Shown piece after piece: positions 26,653 to 33,864 of a DNA stretch of 64,000 nucleotides (positions within the stretch are counted from its first letter, which is position 1; the number at the start of each line of letters is the position of its first letter). Made by a program: the position numbers and the translations under genes. A model generated the notes under the pieces. It was not told the origin of the DNA. It saw only the letters and a program-made list of their open reading frames with translations, and did no database searches. Origin of the DNA: Hyphomicrobiales bacterium (GTDB lineage: Bacteria; Pseudomonadota; Alphaproteobacteria; Rhizobiales; Rhizobiaceae); assembly GCA_900471525.1 (NCBI GenBank), contig UCEZ01000013.1:363117-427116 (forward strand), in the 5' to 3' direction.

Positions 26653-27495
26653 TCAATCCCCGCGCCTGTAGCTGTCCTGCCACGTCAGGAAAGGCGCCGT
26701 TGCCGCGATGAGCAGACTGTCCGTCACCTTGCCTATGACGGCGAACGTGATGATGGCAGCCATGATCTGGTCGGGTTTGCCCAGTTGCTGGCCATCGACG
26801 AGAAGGTAGCCCAGCCCTTCCGACGCCCCCATAAATTCCGCGGCGACGACGAACATCCAGCCAAGACCGAGACCCGATCGCAAGGCGATCACATAGGCTG
26901 GAAAGACTGCCGGCATCATCACCCGCCGCACCAGGGTGACGCCGGACAGCCGGAAAATCCGCCCGACCTCAACGATCTTGCGGTCAACCGACAAAATGGC
27001 GCCCGATACACCGAGATAGACCGGAAAGAAGACACCGACAGCGATCAGCGCCACTTTCGATGCTTCGAAAATCCCGAACCAGAGAATGAACAGGGGTACC
27101 CAGGCGATTGACGGAATGGAGCGAAGCGCCTGAAGCGACGGGTCGATCAGGCGGCGCGCCAGCCCGAAATAGCCTGTCACGGCGCCCGCAATGGTGGCCG
27201 TGACAGTGCCGAGGACAAATCCGAAAAACACCCTTACAGTCGTAATGCCGATGTGGTTGAACAATTCGCCGGATTTCAAAAGCGCCCACAGGGTTGCCAG
27301 AACCCTGGACGGCGGCGGCATGAGACGGCCGGAAAACCAGCCAGCTGCGACCGCAACCTCCCAGAACAGCAACCCCAAGACAGGTACGATGATAGCGGCC
27401 ATCGCTTGGCGGCTTAGTCCATAAAACACGGACGCCGCGACTGAACGCGACGCCTTTGTCTCTGCTTTGATGCCGGTTTCGGCCAAATCCGCCAT
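26653..27495 (-). CDS. ssuC: Aliphatic sulfonate ABC transporter permease
   Basis: This 280-residue SsuC/TauC-type permease has six predicted helices. VLGLLFWEVAVAAGWFSGRLMPPPSRVLATLWALL (about 39-73) and the EAA-like loop VGRIFRLSGVTLVRRVMMPAVFPAYVIALRSGLGLGWMFVVAAE near 176-219 are characteristic. It is 18 bp downstream of ssuA and 4 bp upstream of ssuB. It forms the inner-membrane channel for sulfonate import. Confidence 0.9.
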   Translation of the reverse strand: MADLAETGIKAETKASRSVAASVFYGLSRQAMAAIIVPVLGLLFWEVAVAAGWFSGRLMPPPSRVLATLWALLKSGELFNHIGITTVRVFFGFVLGTVTATIAGAVTGYFGLARRLIDPSLQALRSIPSIAWVPLFILWFGIFEASKVALIAVGVFFPVYLGVSGAILSVDRKIVEVGRIFRLSGVTLVRRVMMPAVFPAYVIALRSGLGLGWMFVVAAEFMGASEGLGYLLVDGQQLGKPDQIMAAIITFAVIGKVTDSLLIAATAPFLTWQDSYRRGD

Positions 27496-27513
27496 GGCGA
27501 TGCTTTTGTTTCT

Positions 27514-28482
27514 TTACTGCGTTTTTCCGACAGCAAAACTGTCGTCAATCAGCTCGTTCGTAACCTTCTGAATATCCACATCGGCAGGAAGGACACCGGC
27601 GCTCTGCAAGGCGATACCCGCCTTCGAGATGGTGTCGCGCTGTAGATCGCCGATCGTCGGCTGGGAGATATCCGTGCGTTCGAGCTGCTTGGCGATCACC
27701 TCGTCTGGCAGCTTCGCCGCTTCCACCAGCGCTGCCTTCAATGCCGCGGGATCGGCGATCGCCTGAGCGCGTGCCTGTTCATAGGCGGCAATGACGCGTT
27801 TGACGATGTCGGGATGCTCAGTGGCGAAGGTCTCGGTGGTGTTGAGCACGCCCCATGTGTTGTTTTCCGACTTGCGATAGAACAGCTTCGCCTTCTCTTC
27901 CACTTCCGCCGACGCCATCAGCGGATCGAGGCCAGCCCAGGCATCGACATCGCCGCGCAAGAGCGCCAGCTTGCCGTCGGCATGCTGCAGCAGCACCAGC
28001 GTCACGTCCGATTCCTTCAGGCCCGCATCGGCCAGAGCACGAACGAGAAAGATGTGCGGATCCGTCCCGCGTGTCACGGCGATCGTCTTGCCCTGCAGAT
28101 CCTCAACAGAGGAAATTGCGCTGTCGGCACGGGTGACCAACGCCGTCCATTCGGGGCGCGAAAAGACATAGACCGATTTGATCGGGTTGCCGTTGACCCG
28201 CGAGATCAACGCCGCAGCGCCTGCGGTCGAGCCGAAATCGATCGACCCGGCACTTAGGAATTCCAGCGCCTTGTTTGAGCCCGCTGACTGCACCCAACGG
28301 ACGCTGATATTGTCCTTGGCGAATTCCTTCTCCAGCAAACCCTCCTTTTTCAGGAGGAGCCCGACCGGATTGTAGGTGGCCCAGTCGATCCTGATCTCCG
28401 TAAGATCAGCTGCCTGGGCTGACGCCAGCCCGAAACTAAAAGCCGCGGCGACACCAATGATTGCCGAACGAAACAAGCCCAT
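27514..28482 (-). CDS. ssuA: Aliphatic sulfonate ABC transporter substrate-binding protein
   Basis: A 322-residue SsuA/NrtA-type binding protein. The Sec signal runs to about residue 25 (MGLFRSAIIGVAAAFSFGLA, then SAQAADL). IRIDWATYNPVGLLLKKEGLLEKEF, GSIDFGSTAGAAALISR and IAVTRGTDPHIFLVRALADAGL are family segments. ATG 28482 is chosen because GAGGGG stands 6 bp upstream; earlier ATGs at 28488 and 28509 are worse placed. First gene of ssuACB, with a TCTAT-N7-ATAGA dyad about 90 bp upstream. Confidence 0.9.
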   Translation of the reverse strand: MGLFRSAIIGVAAAFSFGLASAQAADLTEIRIDWATYNPVGLLLKKEGLLEKEFAKDNISVRWVQSAGSNKALEFLSAGSIDFGSTAGAAALISRVNGNPIKSVYVFSRPEWTALVTRADSAISSVEDLQGKTIAVTRGTDPHIFLVRALADAGLKESDVTLVLLQHADGKLALLRGDVDAWAGLDPLMASAEVEEKAKLFYRKSENNTWGVLNTTETFATEHPDIVKRVIAAYEQARAQAIADPAALKAALVEAAKLPDEVIAKQLERTDISQPTIGDLQRDTISKAGIALQSAGVLPADVDIQKVTNELIDDSFAVGKTQ

Positions 28483-28569
28483 ATCCATCCCCTCTGTTGG
28501 CATAGCCATTGATACGAAGGGACAAACCTACAGCCGAAGACGACGCGACGGGAAAGCCGAAGCGTCTAT

Positions 28570-28588
28570 TTCTATAGAATTTATAGAA
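28570..28588. promoter_or_regulatory. Sulfur-island dyad, copy 2 (upstream of ssuA)
   Basis: TTCTATAGAATTTATAGAA is a palindrome with 7-bp arms (TTCTATA / TATAGAA) around GAATT, containing TCTAT-N7-ATAGA at 28571-28587. This is the best copy of the dyad shared by the island's promoters. It lies between ssuA and the end of the upstream hydrolase gene, 88 bp ahead of the ssuA start. Confidence 0.65.
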
Positions 28589-28596
28589 ATATTTTT

Positions 28597-29217
28597 CTAG
28601 TGAAGCTTGCCGAGATTGACGGCTCCTCCGGTAAATGCCTCGCCGCCCTGCGGAGAACCGCGATCAGAATAACTGAAAGCTCTCGCCCTCTTTTTCAACA
28701 AGGACAGTAATCCGTAGCCGCCCGTCCATCTGCCAAACCCGCTTTCGATGTTGATATGACCCGCTTGCCCGAGATTTCTAATCTCCGTCTTCCATAGACG
28801 GCCGTACAGCGACAGGCTTTCGAGGGGCATGTAAATATCGTTCAAACTTCCAACCGTGATCGTTGGAAACGGCAGAGCCCGGGTCGGCATCCGGCCAAAA
28901 TGAATGGCACCCGGGTGCAGCTTTTCCGTGGTGGACAGATCGCAGGGGGCAACGAGCAAAGCGCCCTTGATCAACCTTGCGGATGGGCTGTCTGCGAATC
29001 TTGCAGCAAGCAAGCAACCAAGGCTGTGCGCAACGATATAGGCCGGGCCTTCCTGATGAAGGACCTGTTCAAGGCGCTTTGTCCAGCTTTCCACCCTGGG
29101 GGACTTCCAATCATCCTGTTCGACCAGGAGGCTATTCGCATCATCCTTGAGCCAGAATCGCTGCCAATGCCCCTCGTCGGATCCGTTCAAACCGGGCAAG
29201 ATTAAGGTAGGCGTCAT
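28597..29217 (-). CDS. RBBP9/YdeN-family alpha/beta hydrolase
   Basis: A 206-residue serine hydrolase of the RBBP9/YdeN family. LILPGLNGSDEGHWQRFW opens the domain with the oxyanion-side GLNGS; the nucleophile elbow is AHSLGC (Ser about 66); NLGQAGHINIESGFGRW carries the catalytic His. Family members are small esterases of unknown physiological substrate. It follows a small coiled-coil gene by 27 bp on the same strand and precedes ssuA. YdeN-like hydrolases often appear beside sulfonate transport genes, so a link to sulfur ester use is possible but unproven. Confidence 0.82.
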   Translation of the reverse strand: MTPTLILPGLNGSDEGHWQRFWLKDDANSLLVEQDDWKSPRVESWTKRLEQVLHQEGPAYIVAHSLGCLLAARFADSPSARLIKGALLVAPCDLSTTEKLHPGAIHFGRMPTRALPFPTITVGSLNDIYMPLESLSLYGRLWKTEIRNLGQAGHINIESGFGRWTGGYGLLSLLKKRARAFSYSDRGSPQGGEAFTGGAVNLGKLH

Positions 29218-29244
29218 TTGGTTTTCCCCGACTGTAATTCGTCG

Positions 29245-29505
29245 TCAGTTCTGGAAGTGGCGGGAACGCTGCTCCAACGCGAATATCTCCTCCGAAATTT
29301 CGGAAATACGCTCGCGCAGATCACGTCGTGTCCGGTAGTCCATGCCACCACTTCCTGAGAAGCCGGCATCGTCAAGGTCCAGCTTTGCCTCCAGTTGGTC
29401 TCTCATTGTTTGAAGTCGGTCAAAATGCCTCAGCAAGCTCATCATGCCCTCATATCTGCAGAGCGAAGATTCCGTCTCCTCGCCTTCGAAGAGAAGAGCA
29501 GGCAT
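29245..29505 (-). CDS. Small coiled-coil hypothetical protein in the sulfur island
   Basis: An 86-residue acidic, helical protein with no signal or membrane segment; residues 21-45 (MMSLLRHFDRLQTMRDQLEAKLDLD) and 58-86 (RTRRDLRERISEISEEIFALEQRSRHF) look like two coiled-coil helices. I do not recognise it. It stands 27 bp ahead of the hydrolase. The start is uncertain: from ATG 29505 the sulfur dyad at 29511-29527 would cover the ribosome site, so ATG 29445 or 29442, with GAGGG just upstream, may be the true start (66 or 65 residues). Confidence 0.6.
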   Translation of the reverse strand: MPALLFEGEETESSLCRYEGMMSLLRHFDRLQTMRDQLEAKLDLDDAGFSGSGGMDYRTRRDLRERISEISEEIFALEQRSRHFQN

Positions 29506-29510
29506 TATTC

Positions 29511-29527
29511 TCTATAAATTTAATAGA
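29511..29527. promoter_or_regulatory. Sulfur-island dyad, copy 3
   Basis: TCTAT (29511-29515), 7-bp spacer, ATAGA (29523-29527); both arms exact. It sits in the divergent region between the small coiled-coil gene (minus) and the oxygenase gene (plus, start 29939), so it could serve either. Its closeness to ATG 29505 argues that the minus gene starts further in. Confidence 0.6.
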
Positions 29528-29938
29528 CTACAGCAATGACAGACTACCGGTGATCGCGATTGCAAAAAATTTTTGGCTGGCGAGCATTGACGTGGCTGAA
29601 TTTTGCCTGAGAGAGCTTGGCAATCCACACAAGCACTGTGGTCGAAGACACCGTTGATACTCATGCGATTGTGCGCGTGTCGATGCGATCGTCACCGACG
29701 AATGAGAGTCCAGTGTTGGGAGCTTGCGGTGATGCTTGGTGGTCAATCTCCCGGTGCAGTTCCAGGGCCGCAGGAACAGCCGGATGGATTGTCTCTCCGC
29801 TCCTTGCCTGTCGCAAGTTTATTCTCAAAACATCGGAATCGCCCGGCTCTGAAATCTTTGATCATATAATCTACAGAATATATGCTTCCTTGCTTCACGG
29901 GACCGCCTCATGTCCCGAACATCCAGCAGGAGATTTTC
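29528..29938. other. Gene-free divergent region upstream of the oxygenase gene
   Basis: About 410 bp without a convincing gene. Short plus-strand readings here lack ribosome sites and look random. The last 75 bp are AT-rich (ATCATATAATCTACAGAATATATG near 29861-29884) and probably hold the oxygenase promoter; only one arm of the sulfur dyad (TCTAC) is recognisable. Confidence 0.5.
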
Positions 29939-30955
29939 ATGAGCGTCCACACATCGGCGGTCCAGCTTCCCATCCTCGATCTCTCGCGGTTCAACGTGTC
30001 GCCGGAATCTCGCCTCGAATTCGTCGCCGACCTGCGCCGCGTCCTGCACGATCACGGTTTCTTCTATCTTGTCGGCCATGGCGTGCCGCCCGAATTGATC
30101 GCCGACGTCTTTGCTGCCGCCAAACGCTTCTTCGCCCTGCCGGAGAAGGACAAGCTGGAGATCGAAATGGTCAACTCGCCGCATTTCCGCGGCTATAACC
30201 GGGCAGGCCTTGAACACACGCGGGGCAAGCAGGATTGGCGCGAACAGATCGACGTCAACACGGAATCCGAAGCCGTCGAGCTGACCCCGGATACCCCCGC
30301 ATGGAAGCGTCTCATCGGACCGAACCAATGGCCGACAGCACTGCCGGAGCTCAAGCCCCTTTTGCTGCGCTATCAGGCGGAAGTCACGCGCGTCGGCATC
30401 GATATCCTGAAGGCGATAGGCATTGCGCTCGGTCAGTCCGAGGATATCTTTGCAGCCCTCTACGAGCCGCAGCCGACCCAGCTTTTAAAGATCGTCCGTT
30501 ATCCCGGCCGCGATGTCGCCGAGAGCGAACAGGGCGTCGGCGCGCATAAGGATGGCGGGCTGGTCACTGTGCTCCTGCAGGACAGCATGCCGGGCCTGCG
30601 GGTGCGCACGGAAGAAGGGGTCTGGCTGGATGCTCCGCCCCTGCCGGGCAGCTTCGTCATCAACACCGGCGAGCTTCTCGAACTCGCGACGAACGGCTAC
30701 GTCCGCGCCGACGTCCACGACGTCGTTGCTCCGCCGGCCGGCTCGGAGCGTTTCTCCGTGCCGTTCTTCCTCGGAGCCCGCTACGATGCGGTCGTGCCGG
30801 TTATCGAACTGCCGGAGGAACTAAGCCGCAAGGAACGCGGCATCACAGTCGATCCGCTTAATCCGATCTTCCGCGAGGTCGGCCAGAACAACCTGAAAAG
30901 CCGCTTGCGATCGCATCCCGACGTTGCCCGGCGTCACCATGCGGATCTGCTGTAA
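29939..30955 (+). CDS. 2-oxoglutarate/Fe(II) oxygenase, isopenicillin N synthase-like
   Basis: The 338-residue protein has the N-terminal DIOX_N segment (LPILDLSRFNVS, HGFFYLVGHGVPPELI; about 10-60) and a C-terminal double-stranded beta-helix. Iron ligands are visible as HKD in GVGAHKDGGL (His/Asp about 202-204) and His in ADVHDVV (about 260); the 2-oxoglutarate-binding Arg-x-Ser is RFS at about 271. ATG 29939 follows CAGGAG; the longer reading is rejected. It lies between ssu genes and cysE. TauD-like enzymes release sulfite from sulfonates using the same chemistry, but this protein belongs to a different branch, so a desulfonation role is only a hypothesis. Confidence 0.85.
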   Translation: MSVHTSAVQLPILDLSRFNVSPESRLEFVADLRRVLHDHGFFYLVGHGVPPELIADVFAAAKRFFALPEKDKLEIEMVNSPHFRGYNRAGLEHTRGKQDWREQIDVNTESEAVELTPDTPAWKRLIGPNQWPTALPELKPLLLRYQAEVTRVGIDILKAIGIALGQSEDIFAALYEPQPTQLLKIVRYPGRDVAESEQGVGAHKDGGLVTVLLQDSMPGLRVRTEEGVWLDAPPLPGSFVINTGELLELATNGYVRADVHDVVAPPAGSERFSVPFFLGARYDAVVPVIELPEELSRKERGITVDPLNPIFREVGQNNLKSRLRSHPDVARRHHADLL

Positions 30956-30989
30956 CCACGGCACTCAATCGTTACGAGAGACAATCAAA

Positions 30990-31018
30990 CTGGTCCCTTC
31001 TTAGAAAGCGGGGACCAG
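30990..31018. terminator. Hairpin between the convergent oxygenase and cysE genes
   Basis: CTGGTCCC (30990-30997) and GGGACCAG (31011-31018) form an 8-bp perfect stem with a 13-nt loop, 35 bp after the oxygenase stop. A TTTTT run follows at 31030-31034, rather distant, so termination is likely but not textbook. Confidence 0.5.
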
Positions 31019-31035
31019 GACTTGGGGAGTTTTTC

Positions 31036-31084
31036 GGGCCGCGGGAAGTCTTTGCAACGCGCAAAGGCTTGAATCCCGCAGGCC
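31036..31084. repeat. Long imperfect hairpin directly after cysE
   Basis: GGCC.GCGGGA and AAGTCTTTGC pair with GCAAAGGCTT and TCCCGC.GGCC around AACGC, giving a stem of about 20 bp with one bulge, one G-U pair and a small internal loop. It ends 4 bp from the cysE stop. No U-run follows on the cysE strand, so it may stabilise the 3' end of the message rather than terminate it. Confidence 0.45.
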
Positions 31085-31088
31085 TCGA

Positions 31089-31949
31089 TCAGATCACGTA
31101 TTCGGGTTCTGTGATCGTCTGCTCCATACTGATGCCCGGCAGGTCGGAATTGGGCCTCCCGACCAATCGCGCCGGTACGCCAGCGACGGAGGTGTGAGCT
31201 GCCACGGGCGAAACGACAACGCTGCCCGCCCCGACCTTGGCACCAATCCCGACTTCGATATTGCCAAGGATCTTGGCGCCGGCGCCAATCAGCGCGCCGC
31301 GACGGATTTTCGGATGACGATCTCCGGTTTCCTTGCCCGTTCCGCCCAACGTCACGTCCTGGAGAATCGAAACTTCATCTTCGACCACCGCGGTTTCGCC
31401 GATGACGAGGCCGCTGCCATGGTCGAGCATGATCCCCTGGCCCATCCGGGCGGCCGGATGAATGTCGACGCCCAGGACCTCCGAAATGCGGCTTTGAATA
31501 TGGCGAGCCATATGAACCTTGTTATGGTGCCAGAGCCAATGCGCGACTCTGTGGCCTTGCAGCGCCAGAAACCCCTTGAAGTACAGAAATGGCGTCAGAA
31601 TTTCGGCGTTGCTGGGATCGCGGTCGCGAATGGCTTCGAGATCGACCTTTGCCGATGAGACGATATGCTGATCGCTGTGAAAGACTTCACGAATAATGGA
31701 AATCAGCTCTTCCTGGTTTATGTCAGGGTTCGCCAGCTTCTGCGCGATGCGGTGTGCGAGCGCGTCGGCAAAACTCCGATGATAGAGGATGGCCAAATTC
31801 ATCGAGCGGGTCAGCAGCAGGTCATTGTCGATCGCCGCGTGCGCCTCGCTGCAGAGCCTATCCCACAGGACATCGGCGCCATAGTCGGCGATCCTGATGG
31901 AACTTGCTTCACTCTTCGCAGATTTCAATCGCACCTGGTGTCCACCCAT
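31089..31949 (-). CDS. cysE: Serine O-acetyltransferase
   Basis: The 286-residue CysE acetylates serine with acetyl-CoA to O-acetylserine, the sulfide acceptor of cysteine synthesis. The N-terminal helical domain spans about 20-150; the left-handed beta-helix follows with DIHPAARMGQGIMLDHGSGLVIGETAVVEDEVSILQDVTLGGTGKETGDRHPKI, containing the catalytic Asp/His region. Length is slightly above the usual 270. Start at 31949 has no strong ribosome site; later ATGs would cut the helical domain. Its place inside the sulfur island, apart from cysK or other cysteine genes, suggests that it matches acceptor supply to scavenged sulfur. Confidence 0.93.
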   Translation of the reverse strand: MGGHQVRLKSAKSEASSIRIADYGADVLWDRLCSEAHAAIDNDLLLTRSMNLAILYHRSFADALAHRIAQKLANPDINQEELISIIREVFHSDQHIVSSAKVDLEAIRDRDPSNAEILTPFLYFKGFLALQGHRVAHWLWHHNKVHMARHIQSRISEVLGVDIHPAARMGQGIMLDHGSGLVIGETAVVEDEVSILQDVTLGGTGKETGDRHPKIRRGALIGAGAKILGNIEVGIGAKVGAGSVVVSPVAAHTSVAGVPARLVGRPNSDLPGISMEQTITEPEYVI

Positions 31950-32619
31950 GGCGTTGCGGGACCAGACAGATAAGACCTGTTCGAAGAGGCGTTGTGGAGT
32001 AAAAATATTTCAAATTTCAATGATTGCCGACAATATTTCAGCGGCGTTTGCTCAGCTGCAGCGCTGAATAATCAAACCGCTCCCGACCGGCGAGGCGCGA
32101 TAAAAGATCAAGCCAAGATCAGCGCCAGCGAGTTTTGCGTTGAGCACAAAATTGCAGGTTGGGATTGGACTTTGGATGAAACGTTTAATTCCGGAGCTGT
32201 TGAAGGACGCCATTCGTTGTTTGTGTTCCCGGTATCGCGCAAACTGATGACGGTTGAAATTCGCGATGGCCTCTCCTCCCGGTCCATCTTTTTCAACCGT
32301 TCCCCTCTGGAGGTTGATACCTTCAAAACTCAGGGTCTCTGCTTTGTTGGAGACCCTTTTTTGTTTCCATTGCATCATTTCTCCAAATCGATTCCGAGCA
32401 TGGAACGCAATAGGGCTGTTATTGCTGCGTCGTCATATCGAAAGTCGTTGAGATAAGGCGAGTTGCGTGCGTGTTGTTTGCCGAGAGAGGCAATTTTCTG
32501 CAAAGGATTGGTCCTTGGCAAAAGATTTTACCTCGCCCGTCAGCTTTGGACTGCGTGACCTGTGCTTTTCCTGATTCAACTTATAGATTTTCAGATCTAA
32601 GGTGTTGCAGGAGAGTTTT
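31950..32619. other. 670-bp gene-free region, possible small RNA locus
   Basis: No reading here looks coding: the longest (31992-32456) lacks a ribosome site and has random-looking composition. The region holds an orphan plus-strand terminator (32332-32363) with no gene upstream on that strand, hinting at a small RNA. The end (32560-32619) is the promoter of the 61-residue gene, with TTATAGATTTTCAGATCTAA at its AT-rich core, only loosely like the sulfur dyad. Confidence 0.45.
32332..32363 (+). terminator. Intrinsic terminator with no upstream gene
   Basis: AGGGTCTC (32332-32339) and GAGACCCT (32350-32357) form a perfect 8-bp stem with a 10-nt loop, followed by TTTTTTG. The nearest plus-strand gene upstream is the oxygenase, ending 1.38 kb away with cysE on the other strand between, so this most likely ends a non-coding transcript. 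Confidence 0.65.
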
Positions 32620-32805
32620 ATGCCAGTGCAAACAGCGAACGTGGTTGACTTGCAAGCCTACCGGCAGGCGCGTGTCAAACAGAACCAGCCTTCCGTTAAG
32701 GTTCACCAGCCTTTCTCCTACGCAATGCAACCCGTTCTGATGTGGTCGCCGTATTGGGGGTTTGTTCCCATGATGGTGATGGGTAGCATGAGTCATGGCG
32801 CCTGA
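32620..32805 (+). CDS. Small hypothetical protein coupled to the XRE-cupin regulator
   Basis: A 61-residue protein. The N-terminal half is basic and polar (VVDLQAYRQARVKQNQPSVK); the C-terminal half is hydrophobic and Met/Trp-rich (MQPVLMWSPYWGFVPMMVMGSMSHGA). ATG 32620 has CAGGAG 6 bp upstream. The stop overlaps the start of the next gene by 11 bp, so translation is probably coupled. I do not recognise a family. The Met-rich end recalls the much larger methionine-rich protein encoded 0.7 kb away; whether it inserts into membrane or binds metal is unknown. Confidence 0.65.
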   Translation: MPVQTANVVDLQAYRQARVKQNQPSVKVHQPFSYAMQPVLMWSPYWGFVPMMVMGSMSHGA

Positions 32806-33418
32806 CGCGGTGCTGCAACTGAATGACGGTTTCAAACCGGATACGATCGATGATATTTCCGCCCTGACCGGTAGGAACCTGCGGCGTCTGAGAACAAGAC
32901 GCGGCTTTTCCCTTGATCGGCTGGCAAAGATTTCGGGCGTCAGCCGCGCCATGCTGGGTCAGATTGAAACCGGCAAAAGCAGCCCGACCATCAGCATCCT
33001 CTCCAAAATCGCTTTTGCACTTGATGTCCCCTGTGGTTCACTGATTGCCGAGCGAACAGAAGCAGCAATTACGACGGTCACCCGCGCAAAATCGAAAATC
33101 CTCTCTTCCTCCGAAGGCCGATTTCAGACCCGCGCATTGTTTCCGTTCGACAGCGACCGGAAGGTCGAATTCTATGAATTGCGGATTGCGCCGCATCATG
33201 CCGAAAGCGCCGATGCTCACCAGCATGGAACCGTGGAAAACCTTGTTGTTGCGCAAGGGACTGTTGAAATCATTGCCGGGAAACAGCCGCCTCATATTCT
33301 TGGCGAAGGCGATGCGATCGTGTTCGACGCGGATGTACCCCACACCTATCGCAATATGACCGGCATAGAGGCGGTTCTCTATCTCGTGACCACCTATCTG
33401 GAAGAAATTCGCGTCTGA
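32795..33418 (+). CDS. XRE-family regulator with C-terminal cupin domain (SutR-like)
   Basis: The 207-residue protein has a lambda-repressor-type helix-turn-helix (about 28-82: LRRLRTRRGFSLDRLAKISGVSRAMLGQIETGKSSPTISILSKIAFAL) and a small cupin barrel (about 115-200) with HAESADAHQHGTVENLVVAQG and DAIVFDADVPHTYRN, whose His residues could bind metal or ligand. This is the architecture of E. coli SutR (YdcN), which controls sulfur-use genes. Start 32795 overlaps the 61-residue gene. As the only DNA-binding protein recognised inside the island it is the local candidate regulator, although LysR-type CysB/Cbl proteins elsewhere are an alternative. Confidence 0.85.
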   Translation: MAPDAVLQLNDGFKPDTIDDISALTGRNLRRLRTRRGFSLDRLAKISGVSRAMLGQIETGKSSPTISILSKIAFALDVPCGSLIAERTEAAITTVTRAKSKILSSSEGRFQTRALFPFDSDRKVEFYELRIAPHHAESADAHQHGTVENLVVAQGTVEIIAGKQPPHILGEGDAIVFDADVPHTYRNMTGIEAVLYLVTTYLEEIRV

Positions 33419-33492
33419 TCCCCATCAGTGGACAACAGAAAGGCCCCCGTCACCGGAGGCCTCGCGTCATTGACTGGCGATGGTCGAGGCGA

Positions 33493-33864
33493 TCAAGCCG
33501 CCATCGTGCAGCACATCATCATGCCGCCGCACATCATCATCATTGGCATGCCGCCGGACATCATCGACATCATGCGCTTGCAGCATTCCATGAACATGTC
33601 CTTATCCATGCCTTCCATCGGCATCATTTCGCAGGTCATGCCATCGGCAGTCATCTTGCAGGTCATGGTGCACATCATCATCGGCATACCCATGCCGCCC
33701 ATCATCGGCATCATCATGCCGTTCATCATGGGCATTCCGCCCATCATTGGCATCATGCCGTTCATCATCATCGGGTTCATGCCGGCCATCATGGGGTTCA
33801 TCATGCCACCCATCATCGGCATCATGTTGTTCATCATCGGCATCATGTTCATGGCGGGGTTCAT
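33493..33864 (-). CDS. Extremely methionine-rich small protein
   Basis: The 123-residue protein has 57 methionines (46%) and 8 cysteines (65, 69, 78, 94, 95, 112, 118, 119), so over half its residues contain sulfur. Residues 1-63 are runs of MM, MMM, PMM, GGM and N only; residues 64-123 look like a defined domain (CTMTCKMTADGMTCEMMP, MFMECCKRMMSMMSGGMPMMMMCGG). No signal peptide. ATG 33864 has GGAGAGAG 6 bp upstream. It converges with the XRE-cupin gene. Two readings are possible: a methionine reserve or sink filled when sulfur is plentiful, or a soft-metal (copper) binding protein using Met/Cys. A near-match of the sulfur dyad lies 99 bp upstream. Confidence 0.75.
   Translation of the reverse strand: MNPAMNMMPMMNNMMPMMGGMMNPMMAGMNPMMMNGMMPMMGGMPMMNGMMMPMMGGMGMPMMMCTMTCKMTADGMTCEMMPMEGMDKDMFMECCKRMMSMMSGGMPMMMMCGGMMMCCTMAA

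Noticed and set aside
29861..29890. A sulfur dyad copy directly upstream of the oxygenase gene
   Set aside because: Only one arm (TCTAC) fits; the second arm at the required spacing reads ATGCT.
32581..32602. A sulfur dyad copy upstream of the 61-residue gene
   Set aside because: TTATAGATTTTCAGATCTAA has similar words but no arms at 7-bp spacing.
33493..33864. The repetitive GGCAT/CATCAT pattern as a DNA repeat or CRISPR-like array
   Set aside because: The repetition follows from runs of ATG codons in a well-formed gene with a ribosome site; no spacers and no fixed repeat unit.
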